Below, in pieces: positions 46,613 through 56,701 of a stretch of DNA of 64,000 bases. The stretch's first letter is position 1; each line of letters begins with the position of its first letter. The DNA is from Methylotenera sp. (GTDB lineage Bacteria; Pseudomonadota; Gammaproteobacteria; Burkholderiales; Methylophilaceae): contig PERG01000005.1 in the NCBI GenBank assembly GCA_002928535.1, positions 1 to 64,000 on the forward strand, given 5' to 3'. A program made the position numbers and the translations under genes. Under the pieces are notes generated by a model. That model was not told the origin of the DNA. It searched no databases and saw nothing but the letters and a program-made list of their open reading frames with translations.

Positions 46613-46643
46613 AAAAAAAGCCACGCAATGCGTGGCTTTTTTA
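46613..46643. terminator. bidirectional terminator between folE2 and the retropepsin gene
   Basis: AAAAAAGCCACGC and GCGTGGCTTTTTT make a 13-bp stem with loop AAT and flanking A/T tracts, usable by both converging genes. Confidence 0.92.
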
Positions 46644-46654
46644 TTAACGGTTAA

Positions 46655-47308
46655 TCAATATTTCTTGGTTAAAGTCAACGAGATATCCTGCCTTTTCATA
46701 TCCAACCTATTCAATGCCGTCATCCCTAAAAGTACAACTGAAGGTGAACCACCTTCTAATACAACACCTTCCACCTGATTTAAAATAATGCTACCAATTT
46801 TTAATGTGGCAATTGTTACTCGATAAGCATTCGTCACCCCATTGGCAGTATCTACTCGCACCAGCTGTCCACGCCTGTAATCAATATTGGCATATTTCGC
46901 GTCACCGCTATTCAGCGCTACTGAGGTGGCCCCGGTATCTACTACGAATTTAAGCGTTGCCCCGTTAATCTGGCAGTCAGACACAAAGTGCCCGGCTTGG
47001 TCGGCATATAAAGTCGCCGTGGGGATTCCACTTGCGGCCGCACCACTCACTGTTGCAGCCTGCCCCATGCCAAGCTGACGCGTTTTGCCTTCAATCTGCA
47101 AAGTAGCGGTCATGCTATCAGCTGCCAGTAACTTCACCCCGTCACTGATCTGGCCTACGCTTAAGGTTTTGGGTTTACCGTTATTAATGATCAACACGGC
47201 CTTATTGCTATAAAGCCCCACGATATTGACTTGCGTATCTGCCAGGCTTAACTCCGCAAACAGTCCGCCTAATAAAATCGCGATCAGTCTTAGTATTTGT
47301 TTTTTCAT
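46655..47308 (-). CDS. periplasmic retropepsin-like aspartic protease
   Basis: A 217-residue protein with a signal peptide (about 1-23) and a C-terminal clan AA aspartic protease domain whose catalytic motif is FVVDTGATSVAL (about 129-140). The preceding domain (about 28-95) is small and beta-rich with no name I recognise. It resembles TIGR02281-type bacterial retropepsins, whose substrates are unknown. The start overlaps the MFS gene by 4 bp (ATGA), so the two are probably coupled. Confidence 0.85.
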   Translation of the reverse strand: MKKQILRLIAILLGGLFAELSLADTQVNIVGLYSNKAVLIINNGKPKTLSVGQISDGVKLLAADSMTATLQIEGKTRQLGMGQAATVSGAAASGIPTATLYADQAGHFVSDCQINGATLKFVVDTGATSVALNSGDAKYANIDYRRGQLVRVDTANGVTNAYRVTIATLKIGSIILNQVEGVVLEGGSPSVVLLGMTALNRLDMKRQDISLTLTKKY

Positions 47309-48501
47309 CTAAACATACCCTGTGGTGATTTATTGTTATTTTTGAGTTTCAAGCCTAATCCTATCACGAGCAAACCTAGCAGCGGGAAAATGGCTGAAAG
47401 CATAAAAGTCTGTTGCCCACCTAGATACTGTAAGGAGTAACCCCCTAAAATACCGCCTATCGTCCCCCCGATGCCGTATGCCACACTGTTATAAATGGCC
47501 TGTCCACGCGCTTGATGACGACCATTAAAGAACTGGCTAATGACTTCAACTGATGCCGCGTGGAAACTACCAAAAGTCGCTGCATGCAGACTCTGTGCAA
47601 TGATTAATAGCCAGATGTTATCAACGGCTAAACCAATCATGCTGAATCGAATCACCGCCAGAAATAAGCTGATGAGTAAGATGTTTTTTAAGCTTAAACG
47701 TGCCATGATTTTTGGCATCAGCATAAAAATGCCGATCTCACAGATCACGCCTACCGCCCATAATAAGCCAATCATGCCTTTACTATAACCTTGGTCGCTT
47801 AGGTAAATAGAGTAAAAGTTGTATAGCACACCATGTGCGGTCACCATCAGTGAGCACCCTACTAATAAGGCAATCACATTCGGCTGCTTGATCACTTCCC
47901 AGATAGAAAAATGATCCTGTGCATGCGGTTCTATTTTTGGATCCTGTAAGGTATAGGACAGCAGAAACAAGGTGATTTGCACGCCAAGCAGGAACCATAA
48001 CAAGCTCGCAATACCAGCCAAATCAATTAGAAATCCCAGCACGACTGCTGCCACGATAAAGCCTAGCGAACCCCACATGCGAATGCGACTGTAATGCCCA
48101 TTCGTTGTGGCCAGATGAGCCAAAGTTAAAGACTCTGCAAGCGGCAAAGTGGAACTGGTAAAAATACTCAAGGCGGCCATCACAAAAAATAGCCAAAAGA
48201 AGCCATGTGCCCAAAACACTGCTGTAAAACCACATAAGCCCAAAAATGCCGTCAGCCGAATCCATTTGATGCGCTGGCCGGTATGGTCGGCCAGCCAGCC
48301 CCAAAAGTTAGGTGAAAAGATACGGCTGATCTGAAACAGCGACATTAAGATGCCGATATCAGCAGGGCTGAATTCCTCAGATTTTAGGTATAAGCCCCAG
48401 TAAGGGACAAAAGCACCGACAAAGAAATAATAAACGAAGTAAAAACGGGAAAGCCGGAAATGCAATACGTGATGCAGGCCGGCTTTCAAGACATCACTCA
48501 C
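47305..48501 (-). CDS. MFS transporter (HcaT/PPP-permease-like)
   Basis: A 398-residue 12-helix major facilitator protein of the 3-phenylpropionate permease-like group, with FYFVYYFFVGAFVPYWGLYL at the start, WGWLADHTGQRIKWIR as the loop 2-3 motif, and RIRMWGSLGFIVAAV. The substrate cannot be inferred from context (aroC upstream, protease downstream). Confidence 0.88.
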   Translation of the reverse strand: MSDVLKAGLHHVLHFRLSRFYFVYYFFVGAFVPYWGLYLKSEEFSPADIGILMSLFQISRIFSPNFWGWLADHTGQRIKWIRLTAFLGLCGFTAVFWAHGFFWLFFVMAALSIFTSSTLPLAESLTLAHLATTNGHYSRIRMWGSLGFIVAAVVLGFLIDLAGIASLLWFLLGVQITLFLLSYTLQDPKIEPHAQDHFSIWEVIKQPNVIALLVGCSLMVTAHGVLYNFYSIYLSDQGYSKGMIGLLWAVGVICEIGIFMLMPKIMARLSLKNILLISLFLAVIRFSMIGLAVDNIWLLIIAQSLHAATFGSFHAASVEVISQFFNGRHQARGQAIYNSVAYGIGGTIGGILGGYSLQYLGGQQTFMLSAIFPLLGLLVIGLGLKLKNNNKSPQGMFR

Positions 48502-48518
48502 AGCAGCTTATTGAGGTG

Positions 48519-49604
48519 TTATAGCTTAGGAATCGATGAAACCACATCGGCATTTTGCGCACGATGACGCAATGCATGGTCCATCAGCACCAGCGCCAGC
48601 ATTGCTTCAGCAATTGGGGTCGCACGCACCCCTACACATGGGTCATGACGGCCTGTAGTCTGCATGGTTACCGCATTGCCGTCTTTATCGATTGAACGGC
48701 GTTCCTGCGGGATGCTAGATGTTGGTTTTAGTGCAACATTGACGCGAATTTCCTGGCCTGTAGAAATGCCGCCTAAGATGCCGCCGGCGTGGTTGGTGAC
48801 AAAACCTTGCGGGGTCATCTCATCAGAATGGACACTGCCGCGTTGCGCAATGCTGGCAAAACCAGCACCAATCTCGACCCCTTTTACCGCATTGATATTC
48901 ATCATAGCATGCGCGATATCCGCGTCCAAACGGTCAAATACGGGTTCACCCCACCCCACTGGTAGCCCTTCTGCAACGACGGTAATGCGAGCGCCAACGG
49001 AATCGCGTTCTGCACGAATTTTATCCAGGTATGCTTCAAGTTGCGGCAACACGCTTTGGTTAGGCGAAAAAAACGGGTTGTCATTCACGCCTTCCCAGCT
49101 TTCAAACGGAATCTCAATCTCGCCTAATTGACTCATATAACCACGCACGGTAACACCAAAACGTTCACTTAACCATTTCTTGGCTATCGCCCCGGCGGCC
49201 ACACGCACAGCTGTTTCACGCGCACTTGAGCGTCCACCGCCACGGTAATCACGCACCCCATATTTTTGGCTATACGTATAATCAGCATGACCAGGCCGGA
49301 AGGTATCTTTAATCTTGCTGTAATCCTGGCTACGTTGATCAGTATTACGAATGAGTAAGCCAATAGGTGCGCCTGTTGTTTTACCTTCAAACACTCCAGA
49401 TAGGATTTCCACTGCATCGGCTTCCTGGCGCTGGGTCACATGGCGCGAAGTCCCAGGTTTGCGACGATCCAGGTCGACTTGCAAATCTTCAGCAGTTAAC
49501 GCTAAACCCGGCGGACAGCCGTCAACCACGCCGCCAATGGCTGGCCCATGTGATTCGCCAAAAGTCGTGAGTGTAAAAAGCGTGCCAAAAGTATTACCGG
49601 ACAT
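48519..49604 (-). CDS. aroC: chorismate synthase
   Basis: FMNH2-dependent last step of the shikimate pathway (EPSP to chorismate). The 361 residues carry [54 protein letters not shown] and the late [19 protein letters not shown]. It is followed 17 bp later by the MFS gene. Confidence 0.98.
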   Translation of the reverse strand: MSGNTFGTLFTLTTFGESHGPAIGGVVDGCPPGLALTAEDLQVDLDRRKPGTSRHVTQRQEADAVEILSGVFEGKTTGAPIGLLIRNTDQRSQDYSKIKDTFRPGHADYTYSQKYGVRDYRGGGRSSARETAVRVAAGAIAKKWLSERFGVTVRGYMSQLGEIEIPFESWEGVNDNPFFSPNQSVLPQLEAYLDKIRAERDSVGARITVVAEGLPVGWGEPVFDRLDADIAHAMMNINAVKGVEIGAGFASIAQRGSVHSDEMTPQGFVTNHAGGILGGISTGQEIRVNVALKPTSSIPQERRSIDKDGNAVTMQTTGRHDPCVGVRATPIAEAMLALVLMDHALRHRAQNADVVSSIPKL

Positions 49605-49649
49605 GATGCTGTTCTCTTGAAAATTTTAGTGATTTTAACATACCCGCTT

Positions 49650-49667
49650 GGCGATCCGCGCATCGCC
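49650..49667 (-). terminator. hairpin after the GATase gene
   Basis: GGCGAT-CCGCGC-ATCGCC is a perfect 6-bp GC-rich stem immediately after the GATase stop on the minus strand, upstream of aroC. No T-run follows, so it may be only a pause or processing site. Confidence 0.35.
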
Positions 49668-50375
49668 CTAATACACCAGACCCTTGATCCATTGGCTATA
49701 TACTTGATTAGCAACTTTATTCAGAAAAAAGCAATGCAAAGGCAAGTTTTCTTGCATGGCAGATGCTTGTTGTACAGCAATGCTATCCGCTGACTCTGCC
49801 AGCTCGTCAGCGCCCACTTCACACCAGCTTTGTACCATTTCAGCCGTCATTTCAATATGGCATTGAAACGCCAGGTGCTTCCCTATTGCATAAGCTTGAT
49901 TCTCACAATGGGAACTACTTAAGATATGCACGGCATTGTCCGGCAAGCTGAATGTTTCACCATGCCAATGGAAGCTATTGAATACTTCCAACTCACCAAA
50001 CCAGTATTGCGCTGTGGTGTTTTTGCTCACATTGACGCTACCCCAGCCGATTTCTTTAATCGCGTTCTTTGTTACAACGCCACCTAAAGCCTTGCTAATT
50101 AGCTGGCCGCCCAGGCAATGACCGAGTAATGGGATATCTGCTACATAGGCTTGCCGGATCAATGCCACCAGAGGTGCAATCCAAGGTAAGTCATCATTCA
50201 CACTCATAGGACCACCCATGAGCACTACACCACTAAATTCCAACATAGACAAAGGCAGTGCTTCGTTTTCATCTATCTTGACCAACCGCCAGGGAATATG
50301 ATGCTCATCTAAAAAAGTTGCTAGATAGCCAGGACCTTCGGTAGCAGCATGGCGAAAAATAACGACTGGTTTCAT
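49668..50375 (-). CDS. class I glutamine amidotransferase-like protein
   Basis: A 235-residue stand-alone class I GATase domain with the nucleophile elbow LLGHCLGGQLISKALGG (Cys about 92), VVLMGGPMSVND and FNSFHWHGETFSLP containing a candidate catalytic His. Such YfeJ/GuaA-like proteins are commonly annotated GMP synthase-like, but no synthase partner is here, so the substrate is unknown. Confidence 0.88.
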   Translation of the reverse strand: MKPVVIFRHAATEGPGYLATFLDEHHIPWRLVKIDENEALPLSMLEFSGVVLMGGPMSVNDDLPWIAPLVALIRQAYVADIPLLGHCLGGQLISKALGGVVTKNAIKEIGWGSVNVSKNTTAQYWFGELEVFNSFHWHGETFSLPDNAVHILSSSHCENQAYAIGKHLAFQCHIEMTAEMVQSWCEVGADELAESADSIAVQQASAMQENLPLHCFFLNKVANQVYSQWIKGLVY

Positions 50376-50414
50376 ACTCTTTCTTTCATTTTTTAGGCTT
50401 AACGTACTAATTGC

Positions 50415-50945
50415 TCAAATTTTAATCCATTGACCTGGTGGCAAACCATCCAAGTTCTGTTTGCCAATTGCATAACGAATCAAGCGTAAAGTGGGGTAGC
50501 CAATGTTAGCGGTCATGCGCCGCACTTGGCGATTTTTACCTTCCGCAATTTTAATTTCCAGCCAGCTGGTTGGAATCGCTTTTCGCTCACGAATGGGTGG
50601 ATTGCGCGGCCATAGATTTTCCGGTTCGGTAATCAGATGCACTCCAGCTGGTTTCGTTACAAAATCACCTAGATCTGTACCTTTTCTTAAAATCTGCAAA
50701 TCCGATTCGGCAGGCACGCCTTCAACTTGTGCCCAGTAGGTCTTGATTTCTTTATGCTTTGGATGACTTAAACGATGCTGTAAAGCCCCATCATCAGTTA
50801 AAATAAGCAAACCCTCCGAATCTGTATCTAGCCGTCCGGCAGCATATACATTTGGCAACTCAATATAATCTTTTAATGTAGCGTGTTTTTCATGCGGACT
50901 GAACTGCGTGATGACTCCATAAGGTTTGTTGAACAGAATTAGCAT
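50415..50945 (-). CDS. rluE: 23S rRNA pseudouridine synthase, RluE-like
   Basis: A 176-residue pseudouridine synthase of the RsuA/RluB/E/F family without the N-terminal S4 domain, starting directly at [16 protein letters not shown]. The catalytic Asp lies in [19 protein letters not shown] (about 35-53), and [22 protein letters not shown] follows. The short S4-less form and sequence suggest RluE (U2457), but specificity is inference. It diverges from icd by 21 bp. Confidence 0.9.
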   Translation of the reverse strand: MLILFNKPYGVITQFSPHEKHATLKDYIELPNVYAAGRLDTDSEGLLILTDDGALQHRLSHPKHKEIKTYWAQVEGVPAESDLQILRKGTDLGDFVTKPAGVHLITEPENLWPRNPPIRERKAIPTSWLEIKIAEGKNRQVRRMTANIGYPTLRLIRYAIGKQNLDGLPPGQWIKI

Positions 50946-50966
50946 AATTATTTAAAGGAAGTTTGT

Positions 50967-52217
50967 ATGAACAAGATTGTAATCCCAGAGGTTGGCGAGA
51001 AAATCACCGTCAACGAGGACAACTCGCTCAACGTACCGAACCACCCTATTATCCCATTTATCGAGGGTGATGGCATCGGTATTGACATCACACCTCCGAT
51101 GATAAAAGTGGTGGATGCGGCTGTAGAGAAAGCCTATGGCGGCAGTAAAAAAATCTCATGGATGGAAGTCTATGCCGGCGAAAAAGCGGTCAATGTATAT
51201 GGCAAGGATAAAGAAGGTAAAGACTCGTGGTTGCCTGCTGAAACGATGCAAGCGGTTAAAGACTATGTCATTTCTATCAAAGGGCCTTTAACTACGCCAG
51301 TGGGCGGTGGTATCCGCTCACTCAATGTGACTTTGCGCCAAGAGCTAGATCTTTACGTTTGCTTGCGCCCTGTACAGTATTTCACTGGCGTACCTAGCCC
51401 GGTGAAATATCCGGAAAAAACCGATATGGTGATCTTCCGCGAAAATACGGAAGACATTTATGCCGGGATTGAATGGGCGGCCGGTACCGATGAGGTTGAA
51501 AAAGTCATTACTTTCCTAAGCGATATGGGCATGCGTAAAAAGATCCGTTTCCCGGAAACTTCTGCCATCGGCATTAAGCCAGTATCAATCGAAGGCAGCA
51601 AACGCCTGGTTCGCAAAGCTATTCAATACGCAGTGGATAACAACCGCAAATCCGTGACCATTGCACATAAAGGCAACATCATGAAATTCACCGAAGGTGG
51701 CTTCCGTGATTGGGGTTATCAGGTTGCGAAAGAAGAATTCGGTGCGGTGGAAATTGATGGTGGGCCTTGGTGTAAATTGCCGAATGGCATCGTGATTAAA
51801 GACTGTATCGCTGATGCCTTCCTGCAGGAAATTTTATTGCATCCACAGGATTATGATGTGGTGGCAACACTTAACTTAAATGGCGACTACATGAGCGATG
51901 CACTAGCCGCGCAAGTTGGCGGTATTGGTATTGCACCTGGCGCTAATTTAAGTGACACCGTTGCGATGTTTGAAGCAACGCATGGTACAGCGCCGAAAAT
52001 TGCAGGTAAAAACCTGGCTAATCCCAGCTCACTGATTCTTTCAGCAGAAATGATGTTACGTCATTTAGGCTGGGTAGAGGCGGCTGACTTGGTATTAAAC
52101 GCCGTGGCAAAAGCCATTGCCGCAAAACGCGTCACGCATGACTTCTCAAGCCAAATGGAGGGTGCTACACAAGTGAGCACCGCTGAATTTGGTAATGAAA
52201 TTATTGCCAATATGTAA
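50967..52217 (+). CDS. icd: isocitrate dehydrogenase (NADP+)
   Basis: TCA-cycle enzyme making 2-oxoglutarate. The 416-residue homodimeric type I form, with [20 protein letters not shown], the substrate Ser loop region [33 protein letters not shown], and [19 protein letters not shown]; the late [16 protein letters not shown] is conserved. An AAAGGAAG ribosome-binding site precedes the start. Confidence 0.97.
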   Translation: MNKIVIPEVGEKITVNEDNSLNVPNHPIIPFIEGDGIGIDITPPMIKVVDAAVEKAYGGSKKISWMEVYAGEKAVNVYGKDKEGKDSWLPAETMQAVKDYVISIKGPLTTPVGGGIRSLNVTLRQELDLYVCLRPVQYFTGVPSPVKYPEKTDMVIFRENTEDIYAGIEWAAGTDEVEKVITFLSDMGMRKKIRFPETSAIGIKPVSIEGSKRLVRKAIQYAVDNNRKSVTIAHKGNIMKFTEGGFRDWGYQVAKEEFGAVEIDGGPWCKLPNGIVIKDCIADAFLQEILLHPQDYDVVATLNLNGDYMSDALAAQVGGIGIAPGANLSDTVAMFEATHGTAPKIAGKNLANPSSLILSAEMMLRHLGWVEAADLVLNAVAKAIAAKRVTHDFSSQMEGATQVSTAEFGNEIIANM

Positions 52218-52230
52218 GCTAGGAACAAAA

Positions 52231-52262
52231 ATGGCTCGCCTGTTGGCGAGCCATTTATATTA
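52231..52262. terminator. hairpin between icd and the cold-shock gene
   Basis: AATGGCTCGCC and GGCGAGCCATT form an 11-bp stem with loop TGTT, followed by TATATTA. A good stem but an imperfect T-run; it sits between convergent genes. Confidence 0.75.
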
Positions 52263-52312
52263 GACGGTAATACATGAGTACTGATGTACTAATTATTACT
52301 GGCTAAACAAAC

Positions 52313-52516
52313 TTAAGCTTTCTGAATATTAGAAGCTTGTTTGCCTTTTGGACCTTCGGTTACTTCAAAACTAACACGTTGACCTTCTTTAAGGCTTTTG
52401 TAGCCAGCTTCAACGATTGCAGAGAAGTGTGCAAAAAGATCGTCACCACCATCATCTGGGGTAATGAAGCCGAAACCTTTAGAGTCGTTAAACCATTTTA
52501 CGGTACCTGTTGCCAT
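52313..52516 (-). CDS. csp: cold-shock domain protein (CspA family)
   Basis: A 67-residue single-domain nucleic-acid chaperone: [20 protein letters not shown] contains RNP1 (KGFGFI), and DLFAHFSAI is RNP2 (usually DVFVHFSAI). It is preceded by TAAGGATG as the ribosome-binding site and has its own promoter about 120 bp upstream, leaving a structured leader typical of csp genes. Confidence 0.95.
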   Translation of the reverse strand: MATGTVKWFNDSKGFGFITPDDGGDDLFAHFSAIVEAGYKSLKEGQRVSFEVTEGPKGKQASNIQKA

Positions 52517-52637
52517 TTAATACATCCTTACATAATACAAAGGGGGGGCGCCCCAAAAAGTTTGTTTCAAGAACGTTAAGTCGCGTTACATGGATAAACT
52601 GACCACAAAAACTTGAATTTTCAAACACCTGACTCGT

Positions 52638-52666
52638 TTTATAATTTGCCCTTAAATAAAAGTCAA
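52638..52666 (-). promoter_or_regulatory. promoter of the cold-shock gene
   Basis: On the minus strand, TTGACT (52666-52661) and TATAAA (52643-52638) are spaced 17 bp, five of six matches in each box. Transcription would start near 52631, giving a leader of about 115 nt. Confidence 0.75.
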
Positions 52667-52793
52667 GTATTTTTTAGGGTTATTTCGTAAAATGTTCTTT
52701 TTTATATTACGTATAGCCTAAAATTAGCCAAAAACAGGCATTCACTACGCGCCCATTTAGCTTTCAGCGCATATAAAGTCTTTACAAAAAAAA

Positions 52794-52818
52794 GTCTAAA
52801 GTGCATTATTCTTTAGAC
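52794..52818 (-). terminator. inverted repeat with minus-strand T-run upstream of pilB
   Basis: GTCTAAAG and CTTTAGAC form a perfect 8-bp stem with a 9-nt loop. On the minus strand the stem is followed by eight T residues (52786-52793 read in reverse), terminator-like for transcripts antisense to pilB. The stem is AT-rich and therefore weak. Confidence 0.4.
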
Positions 52819-52852
52819 GAAAATTACTAGGAAAGCTTTACTCCGAACTCCT

Positions 52853-54571
52853 ATGGCCATTGCAACCCCACTTAATAAATTAAGCGGTCTCGCCCGTACT
52901 CTTATTCAAGAAAAATTGCTTTCTGAGGATGAGGCCAATGCCATTCAGTCCCAAGCTAATACAATTAAATCTCCTTTTATTACTCAGTTGGTTTTAAGTA
53001 AAAAAGTGAATGCGCAGGTGATTGCAGAAACCTCCGCTAAAGCGTTTGGTTTCCCTTACTTTAATCTGGATACTTTCAATCCTGATTATTTGCCTACCAA
53101 GAAAATTGATTCCAAGTTAATGCAAAGCAATCGCGTCATTGCATTGCAAATGCGCAACAACACCATGTTTGTGGCGATTTCGGATCCTACCAATCTGCAT
53201 GCATTGGATAGCGTTCAATTTCAAATGGGTATGGCGTTATCCCCAGTGGTTGTCGAAGATGACAAATTAGGGCTTTGGATTGACCGTATTGTAGCGTCTA
53301 GCGATACCAGCATGAAATCGCTAGATGTTGGTGACGACTTTGATCTAAATGATCATATAGAGGACAGCGTTGAAGAAGAGCAGCAAACGATGGAGGTGGA
53401 TGACGCACCTGTCGTTAAATTCCTGAATAAAATGCTGTTAGATGCAATCAATATGGGCGCCTCGGATTTACATTTTGAACCGTATGAAAAATTTTACCGT
53501 GTACGCTACCGTGTAGATGGTGTTTTGCGTGATATTACGCAACCCCCGCTCGCAATTAAAGACAAACTGGCATCTCGCATCAAAGTGATCTCCAGCATGG
53601 ATATTTCTGAAAAGCGGATTCCACAAGATGGGCGCATGAAGCTGGTGTTATCGAAAACACGTACGATTGATTTTCGGGTGAGTACTTTACCGCTAATCCA
53701 TGGCGAAAAAATCGTAATGCGGATTTTGGACCCGACTAGTGCGACTCTGGGTATCGAAGCCTTAGGGTACGAGCCAATTCAGAAAGAGCGCCTACTCAAT
53801 GCCGTAAGTCGTCCTTATGGCCTGGTACTAGTAACCGGTCCAACCGGATCCGGTAAAACAGTTTCTTTATATACTTGCCTCAATATATTAAACAATCCCG
53901 GTGTAAATATCGCAACTGCGGAAGATCCATGTGAAATCCCCCTAGCTGGGATTAATCAAGTCAATGTAAATGACAAACAGGGCTTAACCTTCGCTGCAGC
54001 ATTGAAATCCTTCCTGCGGCAAGATCCAGACATCATTATGATCGGTGAGATTCGTGACCTTGAAACGGCAGATATGGCGATTAAAGCTGCTTCAACAGGT
54101 CACATGGTACTGTCTACCTTGCATACGAATGATGCGCCATCGACACTGACTCGTTTACTCAATATGGGCGTTGCGCCATTTAACATCGCTTCAGCAGTAT
54201 CGCTCATCACCGCGCAGCGCCTAGCCAGACGCTTATGTAAAAGTTGTAAAGTGCCAATTGAGGTGCCAAAGCAGGCTTTATTGGATGTCGGTTTTATAGA
54301 GGAAGACTTTAAAGAAGAGTGGCAATTGTATGGGCCGAAAGAAGGTGGCTGTGAAATGTGTAATAACGGCTACAAAGGGCGCGTAGGCATTTATCAAGTC
54401 ATGCCCGTTACCGAAGAGATGAGCCGCATTATCATGTCCAGCGGTAATGCAATTGATATTGCCGATCAAGCCAAAAGAGAAGGTGTAAACGACCTTAGGC
54501 GCTCAGGAATTCTAAAGGTTATACAAGGCTTGACTTCAATAGAAGAGGTAGAGGCTTGTACCAATGAGTAA
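52853..54571 (+). CDS. pilB: type IV pilus assembly ATPase PilB
   Basis: Motor for pilus extension. The 572-residue protein has an MshEN N-terminal domain (about 10-150, a fold that binds c-di-GMP in some relatives), Walker A GPTGSGKTVSLYTCL (about 331-345), Asp box ATAEDPCEIPLAG, Walker B IIMIGEIRDLETAD, His box ASTGHMVLSTLHTNDA and the zinc motif CKSC...CEMC. It pairs with pilC 44 bp downstream. Confidence 0.97.
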   Translation: MAIATPLNKLSGLARTLIQEKLLSEDEANAIQSQANTIKSPFITQLVLSKKVNAQVIAETSAKAFGFPYFNLDTFNPDYLPTKKIDSKLMQSNRVIALQMRNNTMFVAISDPTNLHALDSVQFQMGMALSPVVVEDDKLGLWIDRIVASSDTSMKSLDVGDDFDLNDHIEDSVEEEQQTMEVDDAPVVKFLNKMLLDAINMGASDLHFEPYEKFYRVRYRVDGVLRDITQPPLAIKDKLASRIKVISSMDISEKRIPQDGRMKLVLSKTRTIDFRVSTLPLIHGEKIVMRILDPTSATLGIEALGYEPIQKERLLNAVSRPYGLVLVTGPTGSGKTVSLYTCLNILNNPGVNIATAEDPCEIPLAGINQVNVNDKQGLTFAAALKSFLRQDPDIIMIGEIRDLETADMAIKAASTGHMVLSTLHTNDAPSTLTRLLNMGVAPFNIASAVSLITAQRLARRLCKSCKVPIEVPKQALLDVGFIEEDFKEEWQLYGPKEGGCEMCNNGYKGRVGIYQVMPVTEEMSRIIMSSGNAIDIADQAKREGVNDLRRSGILKVIQGLTSIEEVEACTNE

Positions 54572-54615
54572 TCTCAGAATTTATATAAAAATTACAAAGT
54601 GTTTAGGATATTGTC

Positions 54616-55833
54616 ATGGCCGCTAATGTTAAATCCTCTAAGGAGTTAACCTATTCCTGGGAAGGTAAAGACCGGAAAGGTAAGGTTGTAAAGGGGGAAA
54701 TTAAAGCGACCGGTGAATCGTATGTCAACGCCACATTACGACGTCAAGGCATTACCGTCACCAAAGTAAAAAAACAAAGTGGTTTGCGAGCTAAAGGTAC
54801 TATTAAAGAAAAAGATATTACGCTCTTTACCCGTCAACTGGCCACGATGATGAAAGCAGGCGTACCATTACTGCAATCGTTTGATATTGTCGGGAAAGGT
54901 CACAGTAACCCTGCAGTAGCCAAGCTATTACAAGACCTTAAATCTGATGTAGAAACTGGAAGTAGCTTAAGTGCGGCTTTTAGGAAATATCCACTTTATT
55001 TTGATGCTCTATTCTGCAATTTGATTGGCGCTGGTGAACAAGCAGGTATTTTAGATACCCTACTTGATCGCTTGGCTACTTATAAAGAAAAAATTCTCGC
55101 AATCAAATCAAAAATAAAATCTGCGCTTTTCTACCCCATTTCCATCATTGTCGTCGCATTTGTTATTGTTGCCATTATCATGATTTTTGTAATTCCAGCG
55201 TTCAAAGCCTTATTCGACGGCTTTGGAGCTGATCTACCCGCACCCACACTCATTGTTATGGCTATTTCCGAAATATTCGTGCAGTGGTGGTGGGCAATTT
55301 TCGGTTCAATTGGCTTTGCGCTGTGGTTCTTCTTTTACACATGGAAGCGATCTTTGAGTATGCAAGCCACCATGGACAGACTGATACTCAAAGTACCCGT
55401 ATTTGGCGACCTTGTCAGGAAAGCAACTATTGCAAGATGGGCACGTACATTGTCTACTATGTTTGCTGCTGGTGTTCCACTAGTTGAAGCTTTGGACTCT
55501 GTTGCTGGTGCATCAGGTAATCGAGTTTATTATGATGCCACCAAAAGAATCCAAAGTGAAATTAGCACTGGCACCAGTCTCACGGTTGCAATGCAAAATG
55601 CAGAAGTTTTTCCAAACATGGTGTTACAAATGACGGCCATCGGTGAAGAATCCGGCGCTTTAGACTCAATGCTCAGCAAAGTTGCTGACTTTTTTGAAGC
55701 GGAAGTTGATGATGCTGTAGATGCCCTAGCTAGCTTGATGGAACCTGTCATCATGGTAGTACTTGGAACGCTGATTGGTGGTTTGGTAATTGCCATGTAT
55801 CTACCAATCTTCAAAATGGGCTCTGTCGTTTAA
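54616..55833 (+). CDS. pilC: type IV pilus inner-membrane platform protein PilC
   Basis: Platform that couples the PilB/PilT motors to pilin polymerisation. The 405 residues contain two GspF domains (about 68-190 and 275-395), each with the LATMMKAGVPLLQSFD / LSTMFAAGVPLVEALD pattern, and helices near 172-195, 220-245 and 378-400. In many species pilD and coaE follow; here a terminator and the minus-strand dsbC follow instead. Confidence 0.97.
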   Translation: MAANVKSSKELTYSWEGKDRKGKVVKGEIKATGESYVNATLRRQGITVTKVKKQSGLRAKGTIKEKDITLFTRQLATMMKAGVPLLQSFDIVGKGHSNPAVAKLLQDLKSDVETGSSLSAAFRKYPLYFDALFCNLIGAGEQAGILDTLLDRLATYKEKILAIKSKIKSALFYPISIIVVAFVIVAIIMIFVIPAFKALFDGFGADLPAPTLIVMAISEIFVQWWWAIFGSIGFALWFFFYTWKRSLSMQATMDRLILKVPVFGDLVRKATIARWARTLSTMFAAGVPLVEALDSVAGASGNRVYYDATKRIQSEISTGTSLTVAMQNAEVFPNMVLQMTAIGEESGALDSMLSKVADFFEAEVDDAVDALASLMEPVIMVVLGTLIGGLVIAMYLPIFKMGSVV

Positions 55834-55850
55834 GTCCATTGCGTACACAC

Positions 55851-55886
55851 AAAAAAAGCGGCCAATTTATATATAGCCGCTTTTCT
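55851..55886. terminator. bidirectional terminator between pilC and dsbC
   Basis: AAAAGCGGC and GCCGCTTTT form a 9-bp stem around a 13-nt AT-rich loop, preceded by an A-tract and followed by CTTGTT. Confidence 0.8.
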
Positions 55887-55923
55887 TGTTAATCACTTCA
55901 TACTCTCTTAATAACTGTAAAAC

Positions 55924-56667
55924 TCATTTGCTCTTAGTAGCAGTAGCCATCGCCCGCTCTATTTCCTTATAAGGCTGTGAACCAAGCATCCTTTTGCCAT
56001 CAGCAAAGATCAAAGTCGGCGTACTAGTCACGCCAATTTTTCTTGCTAACTCTCCAACCTTCTCAATGGGCACTTCGCAGTTACCTGCAGCTTTAGGTAA
56101 TTGATTGCGTAAAATCCAATCTTCCCAGGCTTTTACTCGATTGCTAGAACACCAGATCGATTTAGATTTTGCTACAGCATCTGGGTGTAATTGCTCTAAT
56201 GGATATAAAAAAGTGTACACAGTTACATCTGTAATATGACTTAATTCATTTTGCTCTAAGCGTTTGCAATAGGGGCAATCAACGTCTGAAAACACAACCA
56301 ATTTACGACTGCCGTTCCCTTTTACTACTTTGATCGCCTGATCCAGTGGCAGCGTTGAAAAATCAATTCGCGTCAGCTCTTCCAAACGCTCACCAGTGAT
56401 ATCTTTTTTAGTTTTTGGATCTACTAAATGGCCTTCAGCAATCAGGAAAGTCATTTTTTCATCGGTATAAAGAATTTGGCCCGCCATAAAGACTTCATAT
56501 AAACCGGCATAAGGCGTTTTGGCCACACTATCTACTTTGAATTTTGGGTAAGCTGCTTCAACCGCTTTTTTTACACTTGCCTCGTCGCTGTAAGCCAATG
56601 TGGTAAACAAACTTAATAAAGTTACTACGCTTAATTTTTTACAAAGACTTAATCTGCTGCTAGACAT
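55924..56667 (-). CDS. dsbC: thiol:disulfide interchange protein DsbC
   Basis: Periplasmic disulfide isomerase. The 247-residue precursor has a signal peptide (about 1-27), an N-terminal dimerisation domain (about 28-95) and a thioredoxin-fold domain with the active site DVDCPYCKRLEQ (CPYC) and the cis-Pro loop GVTSTPTLIFADG. A second Cys pair (SIWCSSN and NCEVP) matches DsbC. It lies 34 bp downstream of the UbiF-like gene. LptD, a known DsbC client in E. coli, is encoded 6 kb away. Confidence 0.94.
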   Translation of the reverse strand: MSSSRLSLCKKLSVVTLLSLFTTLAYSDEASVKKAVEAAYPKFKVDSVAKTPYAGLYEVFMAGQILYTDEKMTFLIAEGHLVDPKTKKDITGERLEELTRIDFSTLPLDQAIKVVKGNGSRKLVVFSDVDCPYCKRLEQNELSHITDVTVYTFLYPLEQLHPDAVAKSKSIWCSSNRVKAWEDWILRNQLPKAAGNCEVPIEKVGELARKIGVTSTPTLIFADGKRMLGSQPYKEIERAMATATKSK

Positions 56668-56701
56668 AATATGTTTCCGAGTTCAAAAAATTTTTTAGAT
56701 A

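Larger units (their letters stand above)
52517..52852. other. csp/pilB divergent intergenic region
   Basis: A 336-bp gap. The left half is the csp 5' leader with the palindrome GGGGCGCCCC (52545-52554) and the csp promoter (52638-52666, minus). The right half leads to pilB and holds an inverted repeat at 52794-52818. No sigma-54 consensus or confident sigma-70 promoter for pilB is visible. Confidence 0.5.
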
